Below the pieces are notes generated by a model that saw nothing but the letters and a program-made list of their open reading frames with translations, was not told the origin of the DNA and did no database searches. 64,000 nucleotides of DNA from Weissella muntiaci (GTDB lineage Bacteria > Bacillota > Bacilli > Lactobacillales > Lactobacillaceae), in the NCBI RefSeq assembly GCF_008107635.1, contig NZ_SDGZ01000024.1:1-64000 (forward strand). Reading direction: 5' to 3'. A program made the translations under genes and the position numbers. Positions 36,701-45,392 of this stretch are shown here, one piece after another. Each line of letters starts with the position of its first letter. The first letter of the stretch is position 1.

Positions 36701-39700
36701 TTTGGTAAGCCAGTTGCCGTAACTGTATCGACAATTTGGTAAGTGTTTGCATTAGTTTTAATAGCAGTACCGAGGACAGTTGTTGCGGTAGGTGTATAGT
36801 TTACAGTAAGGTGAGCACTTCCCATTAACATATTCGTATTGTTTGTAAACATATTGTACCCGCCTGGCATATTGGTACTACCATACATTGTCCATATATC
36901 ATAAGTGCCAGGCAAGGCATTATTTGTTGTAACCTTAACTCTCGAAAGCCCAGTACTAGCATCCATGGCAAGCGGCTTATTTAAGTCCATCCCAAATAAC
37001 CCATTCGTATTAGTCGGATCAGTCGAATTTAAAATTGCTGCTGAAATCGTCTGCACATCAGGTCCTTCAACGATATTCCCCACATTAACAATTGGTTTGA
37101 TTGTAAGAATACTTGATCTACTTTGATAGGCAGTAGTTGGGACCTCCGCTAGATTTGATACACCATTATATCCACCATCACTTTCGCCAAAATAATTGAC
37201 GGATACATTGGCTTGGGTAGTTGTTAAATAATTATTTTTACTTACAAGCGCACTCGTAAGTGGGTTAGAAGTATACAAAGCTCCTAAGCTGAGCCCATTC
37301 GTTCCATCCCCCAAGGGTGCCAGAAAATTAGTAAAAGTGCCCGAATCTGATGTGGTTAAACTGCTATTGAAGAACGTCACCGGCATATGTTGCCAGACCC
37401 AGGTTCCCGCCAATGAGCCCACCGGTAAATTAATCAGCGCATTCTTAGCAATTACCTGTCCTGTAGGTTTTAAAATATCCGTCGATGAGCCCATTTCCTG
37501 CCAAAGCCCTGTATAATAACCATTCTCTGCATCAGGCGCGGTAAGGTACACCAGATTACTCATTGCAACCGTTCCATTTGCAGATATAATCGGTGCAATC
37601 CCAAACCGCCCCAAATATCCCATATTGCCTTTAAACACATTTTCTAATACTGTCCCAGAGCCATCTGGACCGGAACCACTTGGAGAAAAGGACCATTGAT
37701 TGCCTAATTTCAAAACTTGTAAAATCGGATCACTCTCAAGCATTCCATACACACCGCCGTTGTCTAGCGATTTTGATGAAAAGCTGCTCATATCAAGACT
37801 CTGAAGACTTGCTAAATCACTGAACATCGTTACCATATTCGTTACATTTGAAGTATCAAAGCTTGTCACATTCAAGTTTGTCATCGACTCGTCGCCAGCA
37901 AACATCGAGGCCATTTTAGTAACGTTACTGGTATTAAAATTTGCAAGATTTAGTGTTGGCAGTGCCACATTTCCAAAGAACATCTGCGACATATCTGTTA
38001 CCTTCGCAGTATCAAAGCTACTAACATTCAAATTAGTCAACGAAGTATCAGCACCAAACATATCATTCATGTTGGTGACGTTACCTGTATCAAAGTTTGC
38101 AAGGTCAAGTATCTTTAAAGCAAAATCTCCGCCAAACATACTCTGCATATTAGTAACGTTAGCTGTATTAAAGCTCGACACATCAAGCGGATTTAAAATT
38201 GAATCGCCATTAAACATGTAGGCCATATTCGTTACATTTGCCGTATTGAACTTTGAAAGGTCAAGCGACTTCAAAAGCGGATCCATATAAAACATGCCAA
38301 ACATGCTATTAACATTAGCCGTGTTAAAACTGGATACGTCGAGCGTTGCTAGTTTAGAATCACTTGCAAACATGTTGACCATATCGGTTACATTACCAGT
38401 ATCGAAATTCGAAAGATTCAAGTCTGTCAGCGCCGCTGCCCCCTGAAACATCGAGTCCATACTCGTCACATTACCCGTATCAAAGCTAGTAAGATTTAAG
38501 GTGTTTAAATTAGTCGTATTCTTGAACATGTTGCTCATGTCGGTTACATTTGCTGTATTAAAATTTGAAAGATCGAGGTTTGTTAAGGTAGAACTGCCAT
38601 TGAACATACTACCCATGCTTGTTACATTCGCTGTATTAAAATTTGAAAGATCCAAATTTGCTAATTCGGGCGTATTGTAGAACATTGCGGCCATTGATTT
38701 CACATTCGACGTATTGAAGCTTGACAGGTTAATGCTATTTAATGTGGTATCACCAGCAAACATATCATACATTTCAGTTACATTTGCTGTATTAAAGCTT
38801 GAAAGATCAAGCTTTGTTAAAGCTGGGTCATCATTAAACATGGCACTCATGTCAGTTACATTTGCTGTCTTGAAATTTGAAAGATCAAGGTTTGTTAAGT
38901 TTGTGTCACCTGCGAACATATATGCCATACTTGTTGCATTAGTTGTGTCAAAATTTGAAAGATCAATTGTTTTTAAGGCAGCATCACCCGCAAACATTGC
39001 GCCAACATTTTTGACGGCCGAGGTCAATAATCCGCTCGGAATGACAATATTAGTCAATTTGGGGTCATTACTAAACAAATTATAAGTTCCGTTCCAACCA
39101 CCATTATTGGTAATCCCCGTTAAATCAATACTCGTCACATTAGGTAAGTTTGCAAAAGGCGAACTGGCACTAACAGGTGTTAATGTCGACGCAGAATCAC
39201 GCATGATCTCTAAATTTGCTCCCTTTGCAACCACGATTGACTTCACTAGATTTACATCAGCGCCCACCCCATTTACAAAAGTTCCACTATTGCTCGTATT
39301 ATTTTGCTGAACACTAAATTGTGTTGGAACTGCGTCCATATTAATCGGTCCACTATAGACCGTTCCGTTTGCATCTTGACCCAAGGTCAACACACCATTG
39401 GAGTCTAAAGTCCAAGGAACACCAAACGTATCAACCTGTTGCATCGGTGCACTGGTAGGAGAGTTAGGGTCAGGATAATTATCAATCTTTTGATATGACC
39501 AATTACCAGAGTCAACAATCGTTGGTGCCGCAACTACCGCCATTGTACGCATCGCAATAGCTGGATGTACTTGGCTTGAGCTCACAGCCGTCGAACTATT
39601 AACAGAGCTCGCAACTGATGAATTATTACTCGCAGAGTCACTTTGACTTGCAGATGCCGCAACGCTATTAGTAGATCCGGCCACTGAACCTATGCTGTTT

Positions 39701-39978
39701 GCTGATGTGCTACTAACTGAAGCATTGCTACTTATGTTTGCTGTTGCAGAGCTTGCACTAGTTGCTGAACTACCCGTGCTATTTAGAACTGTTGAAGAAT
39801 TAGCACTCGATGCCGCTACCGCACTCGTCGGTGAAACGCTCCCCACCACTGTTGTAACGGTATCCGCCTCGACAGCTGGGGTATTCATTAAAAACACTCC
39901 CCCAACAACCGTTGCCATGATACTACTGGCAAACACCCAATATTTACCTTTTTTGTATAATTTAAAATTATGTTGCAT
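33718..39978 (-). CDS. sortase-anchored surface adhesin with BspA and VaFE-like repeats
   Basis: 2086 residues from ATG 39978 (RBS AGAGAGG). Order: KxYKxGKxW signal peptide ('FKLYKKGKYWVFASS', 5-19), Ser-rich stretch (about 50-140), N-terminal domain, sixteen 26-residue BspA-type leucine-rich repeats (pattern NVTxMxxMF, about residues 330-720), a mixed region with an Ig-like look, two degenerate and six close copies of a 122-residue beta repeat, then LPATG, a hydrophobic helix and 'RKRKSADEEI'. It would be exported, cleaved by sortase A and fixed to peptidoglycan. BspA repeats of this kind occur in Listeria and Lactobacillus surface proteins, where they mediate adhesion. It stands alone between a ROK kinase and hup. 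A longer frame back to 40143 lacks an RBS. Confidence 0.9.
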   Translation of the reverse strand: MQHNFKLYKKGKYWVFASSIMATVVGGVFLMNTPAVEADTVTTVVGSVSPTSAVAASSANSSTVLNSTGSSATSASSATANISSNASVSSTSANSIGSVAGSTNSVAASASQSDSASNNSSVASSVNSSTAVSSSQVHPAIAMRTMAVVAAPTIVDSGNWSYQKIDNYPDPNSPTSAPMQQVDTFGVPWTLDSNGVLTLGQDANGTVYSGPINMDAVPTQFSVQQNNTSNSGTFVNGVGADVNLVKSIVVAKGANLEIMRDSASTLTPVSASSPFANLPNVTSIDLTGITNNGGWNGTYNLFSNDPKLTNIVIPSGLLTSAVKNVGAMFAGDAALKTIDLSNFDTTNATSMAYMFAGDTNLTNLDLSNFKTANVTDMSAMFNDDPALTKLDLSSFNTANVTEMYDMFAGDTTLNSINLSSFNTSNVKSMAAMFYNTPELANLDLSNFNTANVTSMGSMFNGSSTLTNLDLSNFNTANVTDMSNMFKNTTNLNTLNLTSFDTGNVTSMDSMFQGAAALTDLNLSNFDTGNVTDMVNMFASDSKLATLDVSSFNTANVNSMFGMFYMDPLLKSLDLSKFNTANVTNMAYMFNGDSILNPLDVSSFNTANVTNMQSMFGGDFALKILDLANFDTGNVTNMNDMFGADTSLTNLNVSSFDTAKVTDMSQMFFGNVALPTLNLANFNTSNVTKMASMFAGDESMTNLNVTSFDTSNVTNMVTMFSDLASLQSLDMSSFSSKSLDNGGVYGMLESDPILQVLKLGNQWSFSPSGSGPDGSGTVLENVFKGNMGYLGRFGIAPIISANGTVAMSNLVYLTAPDAENGYYTGLWQEMGSSTDILKPTGQVIAKNALINLPVGSLAGTWVWQHMPVTFFNSSLTTSDSGTFTNFLAPLGDGTNGLSLGALYTSNPLTSALVSKNNYLTTTQANVSVNYFGESDGGYNGVSNLAEVPTTAYQSRSSILTIKPIVNVGNIVEGPDVQTISAAILNSTDPTNTNGLFGMDLNKPLAMDASTGLSRVKVTTNNALPGTYDIWTMYGSTNMPGGYNMFTNNTNMLMGSAHLTVNYTPTATTVLGTAIKTNANTYQIVDTVTATGLPNATYSLVGNLVDLANNLASASTSDTATGVYDASGHATVNLTYKLPLNEYGQLLNEGAQLQSQVTGSSTTINNAGNITKNADGTYSMTDPVTLTGTVGDNFTLTGTMSAAPEGVDLSSVTAKATGTYDANGNGTAQLVYTLTATQYMALAAGQAQLTSTVNGIDTTNNTSWMQSDYMGAFVQSAIAVDPTFTNEEQNLPKIVESGVSSIDQAFQNKDGLFEINDAITLAGGPAGNPFTLTGNLVDLTNSANLSNVISNVTGVFNADGSATAQITYYLTPAQYGRLLQAGDTVESQVSGSDLVNGISIAMDPTYTNESAKAPMVHETGVTKIDNAVRNSDGTYTISDAVTLAGGVASDNFTLNGTLVDLTTASNLVNVTGTTAGIFGADGTATATITYNLTGSQYATLLTAGDTIESQVTGMDTTDGVMIAMDPTYTNESLAIPKISESGVTKINNATRNTDGSYTINDVVTLAGGIAGNDFALNGTLVDLTTPDNLVNVTGTTAGTFSADGSATVTIAYTLTGAQYTTLLTAGDTIESQVAGMDTTNGLTIAMDPTYAGESLAIPKISESGVTKINNAMRNADGSYTINDAVTLTGGIVGDAFALNGTLVDLTAPDNLVNVTGTTAGVFGADGTATATITYTLTGAQYTALLNAGNTIESQVTGRDSTNNLTIAMDPTYTGESLTIPKITESGVTSISNASRNADGSYMINDAVTLVGGLAGDTFVLNGTLVDLTTPGNLSGLTGTATGSFDSNGKATATISYTLTTAQYDALLTAGDTVESQVIGNDSTNNLVIAMDPTYTGESLTLPKISESGVTQINRAVQNADGSYTVDDAVTLTGGQPGDQFVLDGRLVDISIAGNLVNVTALSTGVFGADGTATATLVYHLSAEQYALLATAGDTIESQVTGIDTTNGLTIQMDPTYTGESEAIPKTPIVPAQPKVVTPKAPQVSPAKLPATGTESQAGILELGEAMSLIALLGLLDILRKRKSADEEI
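33910..36115 (-). repeat. six tandem 366-base repeats (VaFE-like) in the adhesin
   Basis: Each unit codes for 122 residues with 'ESGVTKINNA', 'DGSYTINDAVTL', 'NGTLVDLT', 'FGADGTATATITY', 'GDTIESQV' and 'IAMDPTYTGES'. The DxVTL, GTLVDL and ESQV blocks recall VaFE repeats (Cna-B-like folds that can hold isopeptide bonds). Central copies differ at few residues, and two more decayed copies precede them. Confidence 0.85.
37830..39005 (-). repeat. fifteen to sixteen 78-base BspA-type repeats in the adhesin
   Basis: Unit pattern LxNLDLSNFNTANVTDMSNM with MF following (26 residues), the 'bacterial surface protein 26-residue repeat'/DUF285 class. The repeats run without a break and end at 'SDLASLQSLDMSSF'. 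Confidence 0.88.
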
Positions 39979-40227
39979 CTTCTTGACCTCTCTCAATATA
40001 ACCATACATAAGACAAATATTAGTCCTATTTTCAAGAAAATCAATACTTTTCCAATATACAGGTCAAACAAAATCAGGAACACTGAAGGATTATCAAAAT
40101 CGAGTTTAAGACCTTTCATTTCGTTCAAGCCCACCCATGTCAAGAATATATTTAAAGCTGTATTTCATATATATATTCCTCGGTTAATATCGGATAAAAT
40201 TTGTACTTGTTCTATTAATTCCACAAA
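39979..40227 (-). promoter_or_regulatory. 5' region of the adhesin gene
   Basis: The best promoter on the minus strand is TTGATT, 16 bases, TAATAT, about 40-65 bases before the ATG. Further up, ATG with GAGGAATA (near 40170) opens a 20-codon frame of unknown meaning. I see no operator with known consensus. Confidence 0.4.
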
Positions 40228-40265
40228 AAAGGCGAGGCAACTTTGAAATCAAAGTTGTCTCACCT
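40228..40265 (-). terminator. terminator of der-hup
   Basis: AGGCGAGGCAACTTTG (40230-40245) pairs with CAAAGTTGTCTCACCT (40250-40265) with one mismatch, followed by TTTTTTGTGG on the minus strand. Confidence 0.88.
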
Positions 40266-40295
40266 TTCTGGTTATTCAGTTATAAAAGAGCAACC

Positions 40296-40571
40296 TTATT
40301 TAACAGCATCTTTCAAACTCTTACCGGCTCTAAATGCTGGCACGGTAGTCGCTGGAAGCTCTAAGATCGCACCCGTTTGTGGATTACGACCCGTTCTTGC
40401 GGCCCGTTCTCGTACCTCAAAGCTACCAAAGCCCATTAATTGAACATTTTCGCCTTTGGATAACGTATCCTGAATTGCATCGAAAGTTGCTTCAACAGCC
40501 GCTGTAGCATCCTTCTTTGTAAGACCAGTTTGTAGCGCAACCAACTCAACTAAATCTTGCTTATTTGCCAT
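40296..40571 (-). CDS. hup: HU-type nucleoid DNA-binding protein
   Basis: 91 residues, normal HU length. '[28 protein letters not shown]' region forms the dimer core, and the beta-arm '[12 protein letters not shown]' carries the DNA-intercalating Pro. It follows der by 17 bases and shares its terminator, the usual der-hup order. Confidence 0.96.
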   Translation of the reverse strand: MANKQDLVELVALQTGLTKKDATAAVEATFDAIQDTLSKGENVQLMGFGSFEVRERAARTGRNPQTGAILELPATTVPAFRAGKSLKDAVK

Positions 40572-40588
40572 ATTAATCTCCTATTTGA

Positions 40589-41899
40589 TTAAGTTCGGGC
40601 ACGTTTGATTAAGTGAATTGGCGTTCCAGTAAAGTCAAATGCCTTACGGATTTGGTTTTCTAAGAACCGTTCATAAGAGAAATGCATCAATTCTGGCTCA
40701 TTCACAAAGACCACAAATGTCGGTGGCTGAACTGCTACTTGTGTTGCATAGTATACACGCAGACGCTTTCCGTTCATATTTGGTGCTGGGTTCAATGCCA
40801 ATGCATCCATGATCACTTCATTCAAGGTTGATGATTGAATGCGACGTTGATGGTTCTCATTAACGCGCTTAATCAAAGCTGGAATTTTGTCCAAACGTTG
40901 CTTAGTCTTAGCGGATACAAAGATGATTGGGGCATAAGATAGATATTGGAACTCTGTCCGAATCAAATCTTCAAATTCGCCCATCGTGTGATTATCTTTT
41001 TCAAGCGTATCCCACTTATTAACCAAGATAATCACAGCTCGGCCTGCTTCATGAGCGTAACCAGCTACGTGCTTGTCTTGGTCGCGGATACCCTCTTCAG
41101 CGTTCAAAACCATCAAGACAACATTCGAATCATCAATTGCTCGCATTGCCCGCATGACTGAATACTTCTCGGTTGACTCATAAACCTTACCACGTTTACG
41201 AATTCCCGCCGTATCGACCATCGTGAACTCATCGCCTTCAGGCGTGGTGAACCTTGTATCGATAGCATCACGAGTTGTCCCCGCAATGTCAGAAACAATC
41301 ACGCGTTCCTCACCCAAGATTGCATTAACCAATGATGACTTTCCAACATTTGGTCGACCAATGAATGAGAAACGAATCGTTTGGTCTTCAACATTTTCTT
41401 CTTTTTCTGGGAAATGTCCCATCACTTCATCAAGCAAGTCTCCCAATCCAGTTCCGTGAGAACCAGAGATTGGGAAAGGCTCACCAAATCCAAGTGCATA
41501 GAAATCATAAATATCTGCACGCTTTTCAACATTATCAACTTTATTGACTGCCAAAACAACCGGCTTATTTGAGCGATATAGAATTTTTGCGACGCGTTCA
41601 TCCGCATCAGTCAATCCTTCAATAGCTGAGACCATGAAAACAATTACATCAGCTTCGTCAATCGCAATTTCTGCTTGTTGGACGATTTGTGACATGAATG
41701 GTTCATCACTCATATCAATTCCACCAGTATCGATCAATCGAAACTCGCGGGTCAACCATTCTGCACGCGTATAGATTCGATCACGAGTAACGCCTGGTGT
41801 ATCTTCGACGATCGAAATTCGATCACCAGCAATTCGATTGAAAATTGTTGACTTCCCCACATTTGGGCGGCCAACGATGGCGACGATTGGATATGCCAT
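40589..41899 (-). CDS. der: ribosome assembly GTPase Der
   Basis: 436 residues with two GTPase domains in tandem (P-loops '[11 protein letters not shown]' at 10-20 and '[11 protein letters not shown]' near 180; 'NKVD' and 'NKWD' specificity motifs) and a C-terminal KH-like domain. EngA/Der acts in 50S subunit maturation. A normal member in its normal place, downstream of rpsA after a small insertion of unrelated genes. Confidence 0.97.
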   Translation of the reverse strand: MAYPIVAIVGRPNVGKSTIFNRIAGDRISIVEDTPGVTRDRIYTRAEWLTREFRLIDTGGIDMSDEPFMSQIVQQAEIAIDEADVIVFMVSAIEGLTDADERVAKILYRSNKPVVLAVNKVDNVEKRADIYDFYALGFGEPFPISGSHGTGLGDLLDEVMGHFPEKEENVEDQTIRFSFIGRPNVGKSSLVNAILGEERVIVSDIAGTTRDAIDTRFTTPEGDEFTMVDTAGIRKRGKVYESTEKYSVMRAMRAIDDSNVVLMVLNAEEGIRDQDKHVAGYAHEAGRAVIILVNKWDTLEKDNHTMGEFEDLIRTEFQYLSYAPIIFVSAKTKQRLDKIPALIKRVNENHQRRIQSSTLNEVIMDALALNPAPNMNGKRLRVYYATQVAVQPPTFVVFVNEPELMHFSYERFLENQIRKAFDFTGTPIHLIKRART

Positions 41900-41981
41900 T
41901 AGACGCCTCCTTTATTTTTTACTAAATGTACATTAACTAACAGTTAATTGTATCGTATTTATAGGTATAAAGATAGCTACA

Positions 41982-43826
41982 TTACACGTCTCTATCCTGC
42001 CAGTCGGTATTTGAAAAGCTATTAAATATTTTATTGTTCATGTCTTGAATATAAATTCTAAGTTTCTGGGCATAGGTTAAGTCCTTATGCTCATCACGGA
42101 CCATCTTGTTTACCAGCGGCATGTTATCACTAATTAACGCATCAACTTGATAAATTTGCATTCGTTGAACCGTATCAGTGTCATCAACGTCCCAGGCAAA
42201 GACCTTTTTGTTCTGATCATGTGCGTCCCAGACAAAGTCTTGATCGAGGCTCGACACCTCAACTGAGAAAGCATTCGCCTTAATACTTGGAACACCAAGT
42301 ACATTGAACGGCATAATATAACTTGAGGTTGTCTTGGGTAATTTCTCTCGCAAACGTTCTGTCACTTTCAAATCGAGCGAGTGCATCATCGCCTTATTTG
42401 CAACAACTTCAGCGCCATATTGCTTGACGAAATTATCTGCCACCTGATCTGGATCTTCACCACGCCGGGTCTTTATTTCGATCAAGAGCTTCTGTTGTTG
42501 CTGATTAGCAGCCGCAAAATACTCCTCAAAACCAGGTAATTTAGCAGTGTATCCATTTTCCGATAACTTTAAACCGACCAGTTGATTATAATTTTTCTTT
42601 TCGACAATCCAGTTCTTATTGGCCAAGGTCTTCAAATTTGCATCATGCATTACAACGAATTTATGATCCTTTGTTTGCCGAATATCCATCTCAACATAAT
42701 CAGGATGATATTCCCGACTCGTCTTCTCAAGTGCCGGAATCGTATTTTGCACACCCTCTTGATTTGACAGCCCCCGGTGCGAGATTAACATTGGCTGAGC
42801 AAGTCGCTTTGGTTGCATATATTCATAGGCTACCACCGTTACAGCTAACAATAATACTAACAACACTAGAATTGCGCTGAATGTACCCAGTATTCGAAAG
42901 CCTAATCGGAAACGCTTAAAAGCAATGACCGGAATTTGCTCAGGTAGTTCGTTTTTCACATCCAACAACTGAATAATCACAAAGAAAACCAATACTAGCG
43001 ACAGAACTAATTCAATCAACCCAAATAATTGAATAATCAAGAGATTTACAATCCCGAACTGTAAAGCATACTGTGCCCAAGTGCTATCAATATAGCCCTG
43101 CAAACTCACCAGACCATATGCAACCAACACAAACACTCCAACAACGATTACCATGAGACTCGCAACTTGCAAGAAAAAGGCCCAGAAGTGCTTACGCGTT
43201 AACTGCCAACTCTTTTTCATTGAAGCTCGCAGATGCATTTCTTTTAAAATAATTAACGGCAATGTAAAGATCAATCGCCAAGCTAGATAGATACTCAATA
43301 ACGTTACCATGAGATAGAGCACCTTAAAGACCCATGGACCGGTCATCATAACTTCCATCACGAAGCTTGGAATTCTAATTCTAGAGATAAAATCAACACT
43401 ACCAGCTAACCCACTTAGCGGTAAGATAAAAAAGAAATAAGCAATGAAAAACAAGATTGTTGAAAACCGGATATGTTTTAATCGTGAGAATGAAATAAAA
43501 ATTAACTGACGAAAAGTTACATATTCACGCCGCTTCACAAAATACGCTAAGAATATCATAAAGGTAAATTCTAGGTAGATAAAGATTAAGATCAGCAGTA
43601 TCACCAGAATTAAACCTAAGGTTATCCAAAAATGATTTGTTATAATCGTGCTCAAATTATCAACCGAAATCGTTGAGAAATCTTGCTGCGCTAGAATCTT
43701 CTTCGTAATTAAAACTAATGCCGGGATGATAAAAGTAATCACCAACAAATGAAACAACAACACCGGTCGAACATAACGCCGACTAGTCGTCAAAAAAGCC
43801 CACAGATTTTTTATATACGCCTTCAT
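41982..43826 (-). CDS. glycerophosphodiester phosphodiesterase with membrane domain
   Basis: 614 residues from ATG 43826 (the codon before is TTG; RBS GGGGAG). The first 330 residues hold about eight membrane helices of the GDPD membrane domain, followed by a TIM-barrel GDPD domain with 'ISHRGLSNQEGVQNTIPA', 'YVEMDIRQTKDHKFVVMHD' and 'LLIEIKTR'. It should hydrolyse glycerophosphodiesters, perhaps from lipid or lipoteichoic acid turnover at the outer membrane face. Its neighbours give no pathway. Confidence 0.9.
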   Translation of the reverse strand: MKAYIKNLWAFLTTSRRYVRPVLLFHLLVITFIIPALVLITKKILAQQDFSTISVDNLSTIITNHFWITLGLILVILLILIFIYLEFTFMIFLAYFVKRREYVTFRQLIFISFSRLKHIRFSTILFFIAYFFFILPLSGLAGSVDFISRIRIPSFVMEVMMTGPWVFKVLYLMVTLLSIYLAWRLIFTLPLIILKEMHLRASMKKSWQLTRKHFWAFFLQVASLMVIVVGVFVLVAYGLVSLQGYIDSTWAQYALQFGIVNLLIIQLFGLIELVLSLVLVFFVIIQLLDVKNELPEQIPVIAFKRFRLGFRILGTFSAILVLLVLLLAVTVVAYEYMQPKRLAQPMLISHRGLSNQEGVQNTIPALEKTSREYHPDYVEMDIRQTKDHKFVVMHDANLKTLANKNWIVEKKNYNQLVGLKLSENGYTAKLPGFEEYFAAANQQQQKLLIEIKTRRGEDPDQVADNFVKQYGAEVVANKAMMHSLDLKVTERLREKLPKTTSSYIMPFNVLGVPSIKANAFSVEVSSLDQDFVWDAHDQNKKVFAWDVDDTDTVQRMQIYQVDALISDNMPLVNKMVRDEHKDLTYAQKLRIYIQDMNNKIFNSFSNTDWQDRDV

Positions 43827-44016
43827 CAATAACTCCCCATAAATCTACTTTTATCAATTTTATCATTTTTTCATGATATTTTTTGCCATTTATCAATCTA
43901 ATTCTTTAACAGGCAACGTAAATACGAAAAAAATCATCATACATCATTGTCACACTAATTTAATCAATTTTCATAACAAGGTCCATAAATGTTTCACTAT
44001 CCATCAATCAACATGT

Positions 44017-44045
44017 TTGACTCAAACACCAGACAGGGCTAGAAT
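44017..44045 (+). promoter_or_regulatory. sigma-A promoter of the small plus-strand gene
   Basis: TTGACT, 17 bases, TAGAAT. It leaves a leader of about 145 bases before the ATG at 44198. The gap 43827-44197 contains no other supported feature. Confidence 0.65.
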
Positions 44046-44197
44046 AATGCACTGTTATATACATTTCGCTAAGGTTGTCGCGCTTCTTAAAGCGGCTTCC
44101 TTATCAATCACCAAGAACCATCGCCACTTCGTCATTAATCATCCATTTATGACCAAATCACGAATAATATATTTTATATACTAACAAGGAAGCATCT

Positions 44198-44389
44198 ATG
44201 AACAAGTCAAGCATTTATGGCTACATCAGTATCGTTTTAGCAAACCTCTTTGGACTCACCTCAATTTTCATCATCGATAGCACTGAGCAACCCTGGTTAA
44301 CAGAAATTTTCTTGGTCCTAATGATCGTTTTCATCTTGATTGCTGCAACGCTTTTTATTGTCAGTAGTAACACCACACGTGCAGATTAA
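44198..44389 (+). CDS. small two-helix membrane protein, unknown
   Basis: 63 residues. Two hydrophobic helices ('GYISIVLANLFGLTSIFII', residues 8-26, and 'WLTEIFLVLMIVFILIAATL', 33-52) joined by 'DSTEQP', with a short polar tail. RBS AAGGA is 7 bases before ATG. Its own promoter and terminator support expression. I do not recognise the family. Confidence 0.6.
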   Translation: MNKSSIYGYISIVLANLFGLTSIFIIDSTEQPWLTEIFLVLMIVFILIAATLFIVSSNTTRAD

Positions 44390-44422
44390 CCTGCTAGTGC
44401 AAAAACGATCAGTTTCACATAA

Positions 44423-44456
44423 ATACGCTAGTTACTTTTATTAGTAACTAGCGTAT
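44423..44456. terminator. bidirectional terminator
   Basis: Perfect 14-bp stem ATACGCTAGTTACT with AGTAACTAGCGTAT. TTTTT follows on plus. On the minus strand the tail is TTTATG, weaker, but it lies just after the stop of the gene ending at 44469. Confidence 0.8.
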
Positions 44457-44468
44457 TTTTCTAGCTAA

Positions 44469-44735
44469 TCAATCATTAGGCAACATACCACCAACTCCAT
44501 TACCAAACAAATGTTGATTGCTAATGGCTTGATAAAATTCTGCCACCTTTGGCGTTAAATTTGATCGCAATGCAAGCGGCCGTAACGCGAACTCGAGCTC
44601 TTCCAGCGTTCGAGTTAATGATTGGCCGTCTTCAATTTGCTCCTTGCTTATCTGTAATAATTGACGTTCCCATGTGCGAACATGCTTATCTAAAATTAAG
44701 TTGTACATCCAATTTAAAGCAGTCACTTTATCCAT
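44469..44735 (-). CDS. bacteriocin-immunity-like small helical protein
   Basis: 88 residues, all helical in pattern. 'ALNWMYNLILDKHVRTWERQ', 'LLQISKEQIEDGQSLTRTLEEL' and 'ALRSNLTPKVAEFYQAISN' follow the layout of the enterocin A/pediocin immunity family (PF08951): four amphipathic helices, a Lys-x-x-x-Glu-x-Gly stretch, and a late 'L.PK...FY'. Those proteins protect against class IIa bacteriocins through the mannose PTS. No bacteriocin precursor, ABC exporter or regulator is adjacent, so it would be an orphan. The family call is a pattern judgement. Confidence 0.45.
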   Translation of the reverse strand: MDKVTALNWMYNLILDKHVRTWERQLLQISKEQIEDGQSLTRTLEELEFALRPLALRSNLTPKVAEFYQAISNQHLFGNGVGGMLPND

Positions 44736-44750
44736 AGTTAAATTATATCA

Positions 44751-44773
44751 CGAGAGCGCTTACATGATATAAT
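44751..44773 (+). promoter_or_regulatory. extended -10 promoter of msrA, possible weak cre
   Basis: TGATATAAT (TGn plus TATAAT at 44768-44773) has no clear -35. Just upstream, CGAGAGCGCTTACA (44751-44764) matches cre at about 12 of 14 positions and overlaps the 5' side of the immunity-like gene's promoter region. Confidence 0.5.
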
Positions 44774-44805
44774 GATTGAAATTATCCGATAAAGGGGTGA
44801 AAAGA

Positions 44806-45339
44806 ATGACCGAAGAACATGCAATTTTCGCTGGCGGATGCTTCTGGTGTACGGTTGAACCATTCGCCAGTAAACCCGGAATTATTTCTATTGTTAGTGG
44901 TTACACCGGTGGTCACATCGCTGATCCAACTTACGATCAAGTCATCGGTCAGTATTCAGGTCACGTTGAAGCAGTCGAGATTACCTTTGATAACCAACAG
45001 ATTTCATACAGCGAACTTCTCACAATTTACTGGCAGATTATCGATCCGACGGATGCCAACGGTCAATTTGCAGATCGTGGTGAGAGTTACCGTCCAGTGA
45101 TCTTTGTTAATGGTCAAGAACAACGTCGCCTTGCTGAAGCTAGTAAAGCTGATGTGATTGCCAGCAAGAAATATCATCGACCCATCATTGTTGAAATTCG
45201 CGACAATCAGCCATTCTGGCCTGCCGAGGACTATCATCAAGACTTTTACCGCAAGAATCCGCGCCGGTACCGGGCAATGGAACGTTCACGGGCATATTTG
45301 CGCTTTATGCAAAACATCAAAAACCATTTTTCAAAATAA
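44806..45339 (+). CDS. msrA: peptide methionine-S-sulfoxide reductase MsrA
   Basis: 177 residues from ATG 44806, which follows AAAGGGGTG; an in-frame ATG at 44776 lacks an RBS. 'GCFWC' (residues 11-15) has the catalytic Cys12. '[30 protein letters not shown]' region and '[17 protein letters not shown]' are family landmarks. It repairs oxidised methionine (S-epimer) with thioredoxin. msrB is not adjacent. Confidence 0.95.
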   Translation: MTEEHAIFAGGCFWCTVEPFASKPGIISIVSGYTGGHIADPTYDQVIGQYSGHVEAVEITFDNQQISYSELLTIYWQIIDPTDANGQFADRGESYRPVIFVNGQEQRRLAEASKADVIASKKYHRPIIVEIRDNQPFWPAEDYHQDFYRKNPRRYRAMERSRAYLRFMQNIKNHFSK

Positions 45340-45373
45340 AAAGCACTACTCACAAAGTGAATAGTGCTTTTTG
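45338..45373. terminator. bidirectional terminator between msrA and rpsA
   Basis: AGCACTACTCAC and GTGAATAGTGCT (one mismatch) flanked by A-run and T-run. It serves both convergent genes. Confidence 0.85.
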
Positions 45374-45392
45374 TTATATACAGAAGTATATC

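Noticed and set aside
37830-39005. CRISPR-like regular repeats
   Set aside because: The 78-base periodicity is coding (26-residue leucine-rich repeats) with no constant short repeat and spacer pattern.
39979-40143. N-terminal extension of the adhesin with a long hydrophobic stretch
   Set aside because: It would begin at TTG without an RBS, and the KxYKxGKxW signal peptide with RBS AGAGAGG starts at 39978.
43873-44184. 103-codon frame upstream of the small membrane gene
   Set aside because: The promoter at 44017-44045 lies inside it, there is no RBS, and the composition looks non-coding.
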